Under the pieces are notes generated by a model that was not told the DNA's origin, ran no database searches, and saw only the letters and a program-made list of their open reading frames with translations. Shown here one piece after another: positions 44,273-51,389 of a stretch of 51,389 nucleotides of DNA (its first letter is position 1; each line of letters opens with the position of its first letter). The position numbers and the translations under genes are program-made. Source of the stretch: Hyphomicrobiaceae bacterium (GTDB lineage: Bacteria; Pseudomonadota; Alphaproteobacteria; Rhizobiales; Hyphomicrobiaceae); contig JANXWC010000029.1 of the NCBI GenBank assembly GCA_025351355.1, positions 1-51,389 of the forward strand, given 5' to 3'.

Positions 44273-44356
44273 AGTGGGTCAGTTTGAAAGCTGCCGAACT
44301 TCTTGCTCCCACTTGAGGGGGCGGAAAAAAGACGGAGCGAGTCAAACTGTTCCACT
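44273..44356. repeat. 84-bp segment bounded by 15-bp imperfect inverted repeats (possible MITE or IS remnant)
   Basis: AGTGGGTCAGTTTGA (44273-44287) matches the reverse complement of TCAAACTGTTCCACT (44342-44356) at 13 of 15 positions. The TGGGTCAGTTT-like end resembles ends of some IS21-family elements, from memory. No target duplication is obvious and no coding capacity exists inside. Confidence 0.4.
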
Positions 44357-44392
44357 GACCGCTGCCTGCACCCCTCGCGCCGACCGGGCTAC

Positions 44393-44427
44393 AAAACGCA
44401 AAACGGCACCACTTGCGTGGTGCCGTT
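44393..44427 (-). terminator. Rho-independent terminator of the DUF2076 gene
   Basis: Perfect 11-bp stem, 44402-44412 with 44417-44427 (AACGGCACCAC / GTGGTGCCGTT), with a 4-nt loop. On the minus strand it is followed by TTTTGCGTTTT. It lies 31 bp after the stop codon. Confidence 0.8.
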
Positions 44428-44458
44428 GGCGCGCTATCGGGGGATACGGGACTACTGC

Positions 44459-45199
44459 TTACACATCAGTTGAATCGCTGCCGCCACCCCAGCTGTCATC
44501 GGAGGCAGGCGATACACCGGGATCGTTATTGTCGGCGTAGTTGGTATCTTGCTGCGCATCTTGTTGCGCGTCTTGTTGTGCGTCTTGGGCGATCTGACGA
44601 TCCTGCGATGCGTCACCTTCGGCATCTGCCCGCGCTTGATCATAGCCACTATTGCTGCTGTGCCCGTGATGTCCGCCAAGCATATTGCTGATCGCATTGG
44701 CGGCAAGCATGCCGCCGGCAACACCAGCCGCCGTTGTCATGGCTTGAGCCATGAAGCCGCCGCCAGCGCGTGCCGGTGCGGGTTGCGCATAGCCGCCTTG
44801 CTGCATAGGTGGCTGCTGATATTGCGGCTGCATCGGCTGTCCTGCCGATTGGCCCCATGGGCTGTTGGCGGGCCGTGTTTGTGGCACGCTGGTTGGTGCG
44901 GCGCGGTTACCGCCGCCGAACAGTCCGCCGAGGAAGCTGCCGCCGGAACTTTGCGATGCATTTCGGCTGGCCGATTCAAGGTCGCGAACACGGGCTTCCA
45001 GTTGCTGCACGCGATCACTGGCGGCGTTCAACGCCTGCTCCTGGATCAGCACAGACTGCACGAGCATATAACCGGCATCCGGGTTCTGGCGGAATTGCGT
45101 GCCGATCAGCGCGTCGGCCTCACGCTCTTTGTCGATCGGCCCTTGCGAGCGCATACGGTCGAACAAGCCGGAAATGAGATTGCGTTCTTCAGGCGTCAC
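44459..45199 (-). CDS. DUF2076 domain-containing protein
   Basis: 246 residues. The N-terminal TPEERNLISGLFDRMRSQG and the coiled coil to about residue 80 are typical of DUF2076. A Gly/Pro/Gln-rich middle (about 85-145), an Ala-rich hydrophobic patch (GFMAQAMTTAAGVAGGMLAA) and an acidic C-terminus with QQDAQQDAQQDA repeats follow. GTG 45199 is chosen because GGAGAAA lies just upstream and the conserved domain starts there; an ATG-type start at 45223 would add eight unsupported residues. The molecular role of DUF2076 is unknown to me; the domain recalls periplasmic ligand-binding-like annotations, but no signal peptide is visible. Confidence 0.88.
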   Translation of the reverse strand: MTPEERNLISGLFDRMRSQGPIDKEREADALIGTQFRQNPDAGYMLVQSVLIQEQALNAASDRVQQLEARVRDLESASRNASQSSGGSFLGGLFGGGNRAAPTSVPQTRPANSPWGQSAGQPMQPQYQQPPMQQGGYAQPAPARAGGGFMAQAMTTAAGVAGGMLAANAISNMLGGHHGHSSNSGYDQARADAEGDASQDRQIAQDAQQDAQQDAQQDTNYADNNDPGVSPASDDSWGGGSDSTDV

Positions 45200-45311
45200 G
45201 GGATTTCTCCTGGATGGCACCACTGAACGTGGCAGCCGTTATGTGGGGTGATTCTTGGCCGCAACAATGTCGCGGCAAGGGAAAGGCTACAATTATTTCG
45301 AGTTGGAGGGA

Positions 45312-45356
45312 ACAATAAAAGAACAACGCCCCCTGGAGGTCATCCAGAAGGCGTTG
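45312..45356 (-). terminator. Rho-independent terminator of hppA
   Basis: CAACGCC (45324-45330) pairs with GGCGTTG (45350-45356), with a further inner CCTGG/CCAG pairing. On the minus strand the stem is followed by TTCTTTTATT. It begins 22 bp after the hppA stop. Confidence 0.75.
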
Positions 45357-45378
45357 CGTTAAGGCAAAGTCGCGTTGC

Positions 45379-47550
45379 TTAGCCGTGCGCGAGCACGGCG
45401 AGCAGCAGAAGCGCGACGATGTTGCAGATCTTGATGGCCGGGTTCACGGCGGGGCCGGCGGTGTCCTTGTAGGGATCGCCGACGGTGTCGCCGGTGACCG
45501 AAGCCTTATGCGCTTCAGAACCCTTCAGGTGCTTCTTGCCGTCGGCATCGACGAAGCCGTCCTCGAAGCTCTTTTTGGCGTTGTCCCAGGCGCCGCCGCC
45601 GGAGGTCATGGAGATGGCGACGAACAGGCCCGTGACGATGACGCCGAGCAGCATGGCGCCGACGGCCGAGAAGCCGGCGCCGCGACCGGCGGCACCGCCA
45701 CCAGCGATCCAGTTGATGGCGAAGTAGACAACAATCGGTGCCAGCACCGGCAGTAGCGACGGCAGGATCATTTCGCGGATGGCGGCCTTGGTCAGCAGGT
45801 CGACGGCTGCGCCGTAGTCCGGCTTTTCGGTGCCGGCCATGATGCCGGGCTTGGCTTTGAACTGGCGACGCACTTCCTCAACGATGGAGCCAGCGGCCTT
45901 GCCGACGGCGGTCATTGCCATGCCGCCAAACAGGTACGGGATCAATCCACCGAGCAGCAGGCCGACCACGACGTAGGGGTTATCCAGACCGAAGTTGATC
46001 GTAACACCCTTGAAGTACTGGAACTGGTTGGAACCAGCCTTGTTGGCTTCACCGATGAAGTACTGGAGATCGCTGCTGTAGGCGGCGAACAACACGAGAG
46101 CGCCGAGACCGGCCGAGCCGATCGCGTAGCCCTTGGTGACGGCTTTGGTGGTGTTGCCGACGGCGTCAAGCGCGTCGGTGGCCTTGCGGACTTCCTTCGG
46201 CAGGCCAGCCATTTCGGCGATGCCGCCAGCGTTGTCGGTGACGGGACCGAACGCGTCAAGCGCCACCACCATGCCGGCGAGGCCGAGCATCGTCGTGACA
46301 GCGATGGCGGTGCCGAACAGGCCCGCGAGGCTGTAGGTCGACAGGATGCCGCCGACGATCACCAGCGTCGGCAACGCGGTTGCTTCAAGACTAACCGCGA
46401 GGCCTTGAATGACGTTGGTGCCGTGACCGGTGACGGACGCCTGGCTGATGGAGCGGACCGGACGATAGCCGATGCCGGTGTAGTATTCGGTGATCCAGAC
46501 GATCAGGCCGGTGACGAGCAAGCCAACGAGACCGCACTCGAACAGCGCCATGCCGGAAAATGTCTTGCCGCCGGGAGCGGTGAACATCGTCTGCAAGCCG
46601 ATCACGCGATCGGTAATGAAATACACGGCGACGGCCGCGAGCAGAGCGTTGGCGATGAAGCCTTTGTAGAGCGCGCCCATGATGGAGTTGTTGGCGCCGA
46701 GCTTGACGAAATAGGTCGCCGCAATCGACGTCAACAGACAGCCGCCGCAAATGGCGAGCGGATAGACCATCGAGGCGTAGAGATTGGCGGTGCCGCCGAA
46801 GAAGATGGCGGCGAGAACCATGGTGGCGACAACCGAGACAACGTAGGTCTCGAACAGATCGGCGGCCATGCCGGCACAGTCGCCGACGTTGTCACCGACG
46901 TTGTCGGCGATGGTAGCCGGGTTGCGCGGATCGTCTTCCGGAATGCCGGCTTCGACCTTGCCGACGAGATCGCCGCCGACATCTGCACCCTTGGTGAAGA
47001 TGCCGCCGCCGAGACGGGCGAAGATCGAGATCAGCGATGCGCCAAAGCCGAGCGCGACGAGGGCGTCAATGACGACGCGCGAGTCGGGCTTGTAGCCGAG
47101 CTTGAAGACCAGCAGGCTGAAGTAACTGGTGACGCCGAGCAGCGCCAAGCCCGCCACCAGCATGCCGGTGATGGCGCCCGACTTGAAGGCCATGTCGAGG
47201 CCGGCAGACAGCGAACCCATCGCCGCCTGTGCCGTACGCACGTTGGCGCGTACCGAAACGTTCATGCCGATGTATCCGGCGAGGCCCGACAGTATCGCGC
47301 CGATCAGGAAGCCGAAGGCGACCAGCCAGCCGAGCAAGATGCCGAGCACAACGAACACCACGGCGCCGACCGCTGCAATGGTGGTGTATTGGCGATTGAG
47401 ATAGGCTGCCGCGCCTTCTTGAATGAAGCCGGCGATTTCCTGCATACGCTTGTTGCCGGCGTCGGCCTTCATGATCTGCGTGCCTGTGACGTAACCGTAC
47501 ACAAGCGACAGCAGACCGCAGGCGATGATCGCCCACATAACATTGTCCAT
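45379..47550 (-). CDS. hppA: Membrane-bound proton-translocating pyrophosphatase
   Basis: A 723-residue pump that hydrolyses PPi and moves H+ out of the cytoplasm or into acidocalcisomes, with about 16 helices. The PPi/Mg-binding segments are intact: [20 protein letters not shown] and [20 protein letters not shown], and near the C-terminus [17 protein letters not shown]. The potassium switch position reads GNTTKA with K469 in place of the alanine of K+-dependent enzymes, so K+ independence is predicted from established work on this residue. ATG 47550 has GGGGA about 13 nt upstream, a loose match. Monocistronic with its own terminator. Confidence 0.97.
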   Translation of the reverse strand: MDNVMWAIIACGLLSLVYGYVTGTQIMKADAGNKRMQEIAGFIQEGAAAYLNRQYTTIAAVGAVVFVVLGILLGWLVAFGFLIGAILSGLAGYIGMNVSVRANVRTAQAAMGSLSAGLDMAFKSGAITGMLVAGLALLGVTSYFSLLVFKLGYKPDSRVVIDALVALGFGASLISIFARLGGGIFTKGADVGGDLVGKVEAGIPEDDPRNPATIADNVGDNVGDCAGMAADLFETYVVSVVATMVLAAIFFGGTANLYASMVYPLAICGGCLLTSIAATYFVKLGANNSIMGALYKGFIANALLAAVAVYFITDRVIGLQTMFTAPGGKTFSGMALFECGLVGLLVTGLIVWITEYYTGIGYRPVRSISQASVTGHGTNVIQGLAVSLEATALPTLVIVGGILSTYSLAGLFGTAIAVTTMLGLAGMVVALDAFGPVTDNAGGIAEMAGLPKEVRKATDALDAVGNTTKAVTKGYAIGSAGLGALVLFAAYSSDLQYFIGEANKAGSNQFQYFKGVTINFGLDNPYVVVGLLLGGLIPYLFGGMAMTAVGKAAGSIVEEVRRQFKAKPGIMAGTEKPDYGAAVDLLTKAAIREMILPSLLPVLAPIVVYFAINWIAGGGAAGRGAGFSAVGAMLLGVIVTGLFVAISMTSGGGAWDNAKKSFEDGFVDADGKKHLKGSEAHKASVTGDTVGDPYKDTAGPAVNPAIKICNIVALLLLAVLAHG

Positions 47551-47921
47551 AGGTGGTAATCCCCGAATTAAGTGCCAGAACTGGCGGTGTGGAGTGTGAA
47601 CTTACAACGTCCCACCAAGGCGCAATGGGTGTGTGGGGGTGCCGCGGGGCCTGTTCCGATCGAACCTTTCGATCAGGCAAGCCCGCTCCTGCCCACCTTA
47701 TCGCCCATCTCCGGCCTGGTTTGCGCGGCGACCATGCCAAATGTCGCACCCGTACGCAACCGCCTGAATTTGCGCTATTTGGGCGAGCTGTGCACTGGTT
47801 AATCCGTTCCTGCACGGGCTCTGCGCTGGTTACGAGAGCAGGGGCAGTTATGCGCACGGGCGGGTTTGCCGACCGGCCCGGATGGGGCAAGGTAGCGCCA
47901 ATCATCTGGTGAGGACTTCAC
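47551..47921. other. Divergent promoter region between hppA and the Fsr-like pump gene
   Basis: 371 bp without a gene. A perfect 7-bp dyad GATCGAA-CCT-TTCGATC lies at 47658-47674, roughly 110 bp upstream of the hppA start, and could be an operator. No consensus promoter was recognised. Confidence 0.45.
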
Positions 47922-49163
47922 GTGCAGAAATTGGTATCTGAGGCGCCTTCCGTGGCGCCGGTCGACACACTTGTGCAATCGACTTTTCCGTTCGTGCTGG
48001 CGCTGACTTTCGCACATCTGCTGAATGACGTGATGCAGTCGCTGATTCCGGCTATCTATCCAATTATAAAAGATAATTACGCGTTGAGCTTCGGCCAAAT
48101 CGGGCTGATTACGCTGGCCTTCCAGTTGACCGCGTCGCTGTTGCAGCCGTTGGTCGGCATCTACACGGACCGACGTCCGTCGGCATATTCAACGATCATC
48201 GGCATGGCCTGCACCTTGTTCGGCCTGTTGGTGTTGTCGCGCGCCGGCAGTTTCGGATCTTTGCTGCTGGGTTCGGCCATCGTCGGCACGGGATCGTCGA
48301 TTTTCCATCCCGAAGCGGTGCGGATGGCGCGGGCAGCCTCCGGCGGTCGGCATGGTTTTGCACAATCTCTTTTTCAGGTTGGCGGCCAGACCGGGCAGGC
48401 CATCGGACCATTGCTGGCGGCGTTTATCGTGGTGCCGCGCGGACAGTCCAGCCTCGCCTGGTTTTCGGTGATTGCGCTGGTGGCGATGGCGGTGCTGTAC
48501 CGGGTGGGTACGTGGTACCAGCAGCATTCGCTGGAACTCGCCGCGCAATTGCCGGGCAAGGCGGCGGCGCGCAAGTCGGGGGGGAGGTCGCTCGATCCGA
48601 CCATTCCCGTCATTGTGCTGATTGTGTTGATGCTGTCGAAAAGCGCGTATACGTCTAGCCTGAGCAATTACCTGACATTCTATTTCATCGAGAAATTCCA
48701 TACCACGCTCCAAGCATCGCAGATGTTGCTGTTCGTTTTCCTGGCGTCGCAGGCGGTGGGATCGCTGATCGGCGGGTATGTGGGTGATCGCATCGGGCGG
48801 CACGAGATCATCTGGTTCTCGATCCTCGGCGCGCTGCCGTTCACGCTGCTGCTGCCCTTTGTGGGGCTGACCGCATCGGTGTTGTTGGTCGTGCTAATCG
48901 GCATGATCATGGCTTCGGCCTTCCCCGCCATCCTCGTTTATGCACTGGATCTCTTGCCGGGCAAGATCGGCATGGTGGCCGGCGCGTTTTATGGCCTGAC
49001 GTTCGGTCTGGGGGCGCTGAGCGCGGCGCTACTCGGTAAGGTCGCCGACCTTACCAGCCTAACCGCCGTGTTCAAGTTCTGCTCGTATTTGCCGCTGATC
49101 GGGTTGATGACGTGGTTTCTGCCGCAGTTAGAGGGAGGCGGGGGTGAAATGGGGCGAGATTAA
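47922..49163 (+). CDS. MFS transporter, fosmidomycin resistance (Fsr) family
   Basis: A 413-residue inner-membrane efflux-type MFS protein with 12 helices. The family-typical features are HLLNDVMQSLIPAIYPIIKD in helix 1, GTGSSIFHPEAVRMAR, FQVGGQTGQAIGPLLAA and a conserved FYFIEKF in helix 7. In E. coli Fsr confers fosmidomycin resistance; the natural substrate here is unknown. GTG 47922 is supported by GAGGA 6-7 nt upstream. It is divergent from hppA. Confidence 0.9.
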   Translation: MQKLVSEAPSVAPVDTLVQSTFPFVLALTFAHLLNDVMQSLIPAIYPIIKDNYALSFGQIGLITLAFQLTASLLQPLVGIYTDRRPSAYSTIIGMACTLFGLLVLSRAGSFGSLLLGSAIVGTGSSIFHPEAVRMARAASGGRHGFAQSLFQVGGQTGQAIGPLLAAFIVVPRGQSSLAWFSVIALVAMAVLYRVGTWYQQHSLELAAQLPGKAAARKSGGRSLDPTIPVIVLIVLMLSKSAYTSSLSNYLTFYFIEKFHTTLQASQMLLFVFLASQAVGSLIGGYVGDRIGRHEIIWFSILGALPFTLLLPFVGLTASVLLVVLIGMIMASAFPAILVYALDLLPGKIGMVAGAFYGLTFGLGALSAALLGKVADLTSLTAVFKFCSYLPLIGLMTWFLPQLEGGGGEMGRD

Positions 49164-49409
49164 TTCAGATGCACGCTTTACGTTCAATAGCCTATTGCTT
49201 TGGGAGTTGGTTGCGGAATGCGAATGTTTCAATTTTAAATTGGTGATGCGGAAACGCCATTGGGACCGGCCAATTGAGCCACAATACCTGCAAAAGTATT
49301 TCTCGTTTGGCCGAACCCTAGTATCGCTCATTGGAGATGATTGTACGGCTCAAGTAAGAGTGCGGGTACGTATTGAACGACCTAAATTCATGCTTGCGGG
49401 GCAAATTGA
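49164..49409. other. Low-GC interval upstream of the duplicated barrel gene
   Basis: 246 bp clearly AT-richer than its flanks. It contains a perfect dyad CAATTTTAAATTG at 49230-49242. A possible 89-aa frame (GTG 49144 to stop at 49413) spans it and is discussed as a finding, but not called as a gene. Confidence 0.4.
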
Positions 49410-50804
49410 ATGAAACTTTCTAAGCTTACACTGATGGCTGGCGGATTGGCGGCGATTGCCGTGACGCCTGCGCTGGCTGAAGGACCAAACTGGTCGGGGC
49501 CATATATTTCAGGTGGCGCCGGCTATGGCCTATGGACAGCTGATACGACCACGGTCAGCCCGACAACGGGCGCGCCAGTTCTGGCGGTGATGCAGACGCA
49601 GGGCGGCCGCGGTACGTTTGGTACGATCGGTCTCGGATTCGATCGCCGGTTCGACAAGAACTACGTTGCTGGTGTGCTCGTGGATACGGACTTCGGCGCG
49701 TTAACGGGGACCATTCAGGATCAAGGTCCTTTCTTTGCGGGTCGCATCAAGAAAGACGGCAACGTCGCCATCGGCGCACGCGCGGGCCTGCTAATTTCTC
49801 CGCAGGCACTGGCCTACCTGACGGCTGGCTACAGCCGCGCGCATTTCAGCGGCACCGATATGGTAAACACGTTCAACGGCGCATCGAGCGGTTTTTCGAC
49901 GTCGGCCTTTTCGCGAGGCGGCCTGTTCGTCGGCGGCGGCTACGAGACCCAGCTGAAACCGGGTTGGTTCCTGAAGTCGGAGTATCGTCTGGCCCACTAC
50001 GGGTCGCACACGATCGACGACACTAACGGCGCTGGTGGCGCGCAAGCCAGCATCACGTTCAAGCCGACGGAGCAATCCGTTCGCACCTCATTGGTTTATC
50101 GCTTCAATGCCGATCGTGGCGCGGACGTCCAAGGCTCATTGAAAGATGCACCAAGTGCCGGTCCGCGCGTTGATGCGCGCTGGAATGGGCCCTACGTATC
50201 GGGCAGTGTAGGTTACGGCCTATGGGCAGCGGATACGACGACGCGCGATCAAACGACCGGCGCAGGTATCCTCAATATTGTGCAAACGCAGGGCGGCAAG
50301 GGATTGTTCGGTGCCATTGGCGCCGGCTACGACCGCCGCGTACTCAAAGATTACGTCGCCGGCGTATTCGTGGATGGCGATTTCGGCGGGCTGACCGGCA
50401 CGATCCAGGACCAGGGTCCGTTCTTTGCCGGGCGCATCAAGCTCGGCCGCAACTTTGCGCTGGGCGCACGCGCCGGCTACCTGGTGTCGCCGGATGTGCT
50501 GACGTTCGGCACGATCGGCTACACGCGCGCGCATTTCGCGAGTGCGAACATGGTCAGCACGTTCGCCGGCGCGGCAAGTGGTTTTTCGACGCAGGACTTC
50601 TCGAAGGCGGGCTGGTTCATCGGCGGCGGTCTCGAAGCGGCACTCAAGTCTGGCTGGTCGTGGAAAACCGAATATCGCGCGTCGTATTACGGGACGCAGA
50701 ACGTAACGGATACGACGGCTGGCGGTGCCACGGCGTCGATTACGTTCAAGCCGATCGAACAGACGATCCGCACCGGCTTGGCCTATAAGTTCAACTGGAA
50801 CTGA
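49410..50804 (+). CDS. Outer-membrane beta-barrel protein with two tandem barrel units
   Basis: 464 residues. A signal peptide (cleavage after ALA23) is followed by two homologous units of about 205 residues: unit 1 from N27 (NWSGPYISGGAGYGLWTADT) and unit 2 from R257 (RWNGPYVSGSVGYGLWAADT), a period of 230 residues. Both contain LTGTIQDQGPFFAGRIK and end in ASITFKP ... RTxLxYxFN. Each looks like an 8-stranded OmpA/porin-like barrel of the type common in Rhizobiales surface proteins (Omp25/Omp31-like). The final residue is N, and not the usual C-terminal Phe, although YKFNWN is close. Ends at a strong terminator. Whether two barrels or one large one forms is unknown. Confidence 0.87.
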   Translation: MKLSKLTLMAGGLAAIAVTPALAEGPNWSGPYISGGAGYGLWTADTTTVSPTTGAPVLAVMQTQGGRGTFGTIGLGFDRRFDKNYVAGVLVDTDFGALTGTIQDQGPFFAGRIKKDGNVAIGARAGLLISPQALAYLTAGYSRAHFSGTDMVNTFNGASSGFSTSAFSRGGLFVGGGYETQLKPGWFLKSEYRLAHYGSHTIDDTNGAGGAQASITFKPTEQSVRTSLVYRFNADRGADVQGSLKDAPSAGPRVDARWNGPYVSGSVGYGLWAADTTTRDQTTGAGILNIVQTQGGKGLFGAIGAGYDRRVLKDYVAGVFVDGDFGGLTGTIQDQGPFFAGRIKLGRNFALGARAGYLVSPDVLTFGTIGYTRAHFASANMVSTFAGAASGFSTQDFSKAGWFIGGGLEAALKSGWSWKTEYRASYYGTQNVTDTTAGGATASITFKPIEQTIRTGLAYKFNWN

Positions 50805-50817
50805 GTTGGAATTGTGC

Positions 50818-50856
50818 ACGGCGGCGGCGGGGCGATGCTCCGCGGCCGTTTTTTTT
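50818..50856 (+). terminator. Rho-independent terminator of the barrel gene
   Basis: A GC-rich hairpin (outer pairs ACGGC with GCCGT, inner CGGGG with CTCCG) is followed directly by eight T (50849-50856). It begins 14 bp after the stop codon. Confidence 0.8.
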
Positions 50857-50876
50857 GCAGCGACGATGCCAGCGGC

Positions 50877-50921
50877 GCTAGGGTCGTTCCGGTTTTAGTT
50901 GAATCGCGGAACGACCTTAGC
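50877..50921. repeat. 15-bp inverted repeat next to the IS630 element
   Basis: Arms 50877-50891 and 50907-50921 pair along all 15 positions, 14 Watson-Crick and one G-U, around a 15-nt loop. No T-tract adjoins on either side. A second smaller hairpin (CCCCGGA / TCCGGGG, 50963-50982) follows. They could be REP-like sequences in the insertion target. Confidence 0.5.
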
Positions 50922-51003
50922 TCTCTGTTTCGTCTTGCTTCTTTTCGGTAAACCGCTGCACACCCCGGAGCTTCGTCCGGGGCATGCTTTAAATGGAAGC
51001 ACT

Positions 51004-51389
51004 CTAGTGTCCTGATTCCGAAGTTCGTTGAAGTAAGCGGTTATATGGGCTGGCGTCGAGCGCTCTGAGGCAGAATCGTTGAATGCTGGCGAGGATATCG
51101 TCGGCGGTCTTGGTCCAACGGAACGGCTTCGGTGCATCGTTGGTCGCTGCAATGTAGTCTTGAATTGCACTCTCCAATTCGCGCGTTGATCGATGCACGC
51201 CGCGTCGAAGTTGCTTGTCTGTGAGGAGTGCAAAAAAGCGCTCGACCTGATTGATCCATGAGGCGGAAGTCGGTGTCAGGTGGACGTGCCAATGTGGACG
51301 CTTGGCGAGAAAATTGCGAACTGGCTTGGTCTTGTGGGTCGCGTAGTTGTCCATCACGAGATGCACCTCGAGCCCTGCCGGTACACGCT
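51004..51389 (-). CDS. IS630-family transposase, C-terminal part (5' end beyond window)
   Basis: About 128 C-terminal residues of a DDE transposase. LVMDNYATHKTK carries the second catalytic Asp, and TSASWINQVERFFALLTDKQ the catalytic Glu. It ends with FRWTKTADDILASIQRF, typical of IS630. The frame stays open to the window edge, so the N-terminus and the other inverted repeat lie outside. Nothing in the visible part suggests inactivation. The stop codon is the TAG at 51006-51004 read on the minus strand. Confidence 0.93.
   Translation of the reverse strand, partial: RVPAGLEVHLVMDNYATHKTKPVRNFLAKRPHWHVHLTPTSASWINQVERFFALLTDKQLRRGVHRSTRELESAIQDYIAATNDAPKPFRWTKTADDILASIQRFCLRALDASPYNRLLQRTSESGH
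51005..51389. mobile_element. IS630-family insertion sequence, one end inside the window
   Basis: The transposase frame runs almost to a TA dinucleotide at 51005-51006, followed inward by GTGTCCTGATTCCG, which is a plausible terminal repeat. Insertion at TA with TA duplication is the rule for IS630/Tc1 elements. The exact boundary is inferred because the partner end is not in view. Confidence 0.6.

Larger units (their letters stand above)
44102..44458. other. Intergenic region with vestigial repeat and terminator
   Basis: 357 bp with no credible gene. It contains an 84-bp segment bounded by inverted repeats (44273-44356) and the terminator of the DUF2076 gene (44393-44427). The remaining sequence shows nothing recognised. 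Confidence 0.55.

Noticed and set aside
46405-47559. 384-codon plus-strand open frame opposite hppA
   Set aside because: The translation is an Asp/Gly/Arg-rich shadow of a highly conserved pyrophosphatase and has no independent ribosome site or motif.
1-51389. tRNA, rRNA or CRISPR features
   Set aside because: A reading of intergenic regions found no cloverleaf-like sequence, ribosomal segment or regularly spaced repeats. A covariance-model scan would be needed to exclude small RNAs.

Overview
The window looks like chromosomal DNA of an alphaproteobacterium, most likely a member of the Hyphomicrobiales (Rhizobiales). The evidence is high-GC coding with dense co-directional operons, an F0 ATP synthase operon in the order atpI-atpB-atpE-atpF'-atpF standing apart from F1 genes, a K+-independent type H+-pyrophosphatase, a DUF2076 protein and an IS630 copy. 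This placement is inferred from gene content and not from a marker gene. No rRNA, tRNA or CRISPR array was found.

Layout. (1) 1-5755: a minus-strand formate-oxidation block. It holds the 5' part of a Mo/W formate dehydrogenase alpha gene (Cys type), a small cupin, a fused NuoE-NuoF-like beta/gamma subunit, and an oxalate/formate-antiporter-type MFS gene. A nearly identical palindrome lies upstream of both the dehydrogenase operon (3994-4014) and the transporter gene (5735-5755), which suggests one shared regulator. (2) 5995-9479: two plus-strand genes of unknown function, a 4-TM protein with a large soluble region and a 205-aa partner, each followed by a hairpin terminator. (3) 9696-17289: a thioester-containing alpha-2-macroglobulin and penicillin-binding protein 1C, the classic periplasmic pair. 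(4) 17306-23430: a LysR regulator divergent from an Old Yellow Enzyme; then, on the minus strand, a class II (B12-dependent) ribonucleotide reductase and a ydcF-plsC pair. (5) 23578-26302: the F0 ATP synthase operon, with a near-consensus promoter. (6) 26613-31697: a rhomboid protease with an extra N-terminal half, coupled to a COG0523 metal-chaperone GTPase; an 8-Cys secreted peptide; an SDR plus MaoC hydratase pair; and another small secreted protein. (7) 32005-39068: a carbohydrate catabolic operon with a complete ABC importer (binding protein, two permeases, ATPase), two Gfo/Idh/MocA oxidoreductases and a dienelactone-hydrolase-type enzyme. It faces a minus-strand operon (39086-42762) of a TauD-like dioxygenase, a TPR protein and an N-carbamoyl-amino-acid hydrolase/allantoate amidohydrolase-type enzyme, with only 17 bp between the two. 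(8) 42899-50804: a patatin-like lipoprotein, a DUF2076 protein, H+-pyrophosphatase, a fosmidomycin-resistance-type MFS pump and an outer-membrane barrel protein built from two tandem barrel units. (9) 51004-51389: the 3' part of an IS630 transposase running off the window.

No single dramatic defence or mobile system is visible. The best candidates for something undescribed are the 5995-9479 gene pair, the shared palindrome linking the formate/oxalate transporter to formate dehydrogenase, the duplicated barrel protein, and the two facing catabolic operons at 32-43 kb. All functional calls rest on reading motifs by eye; no database search was run.
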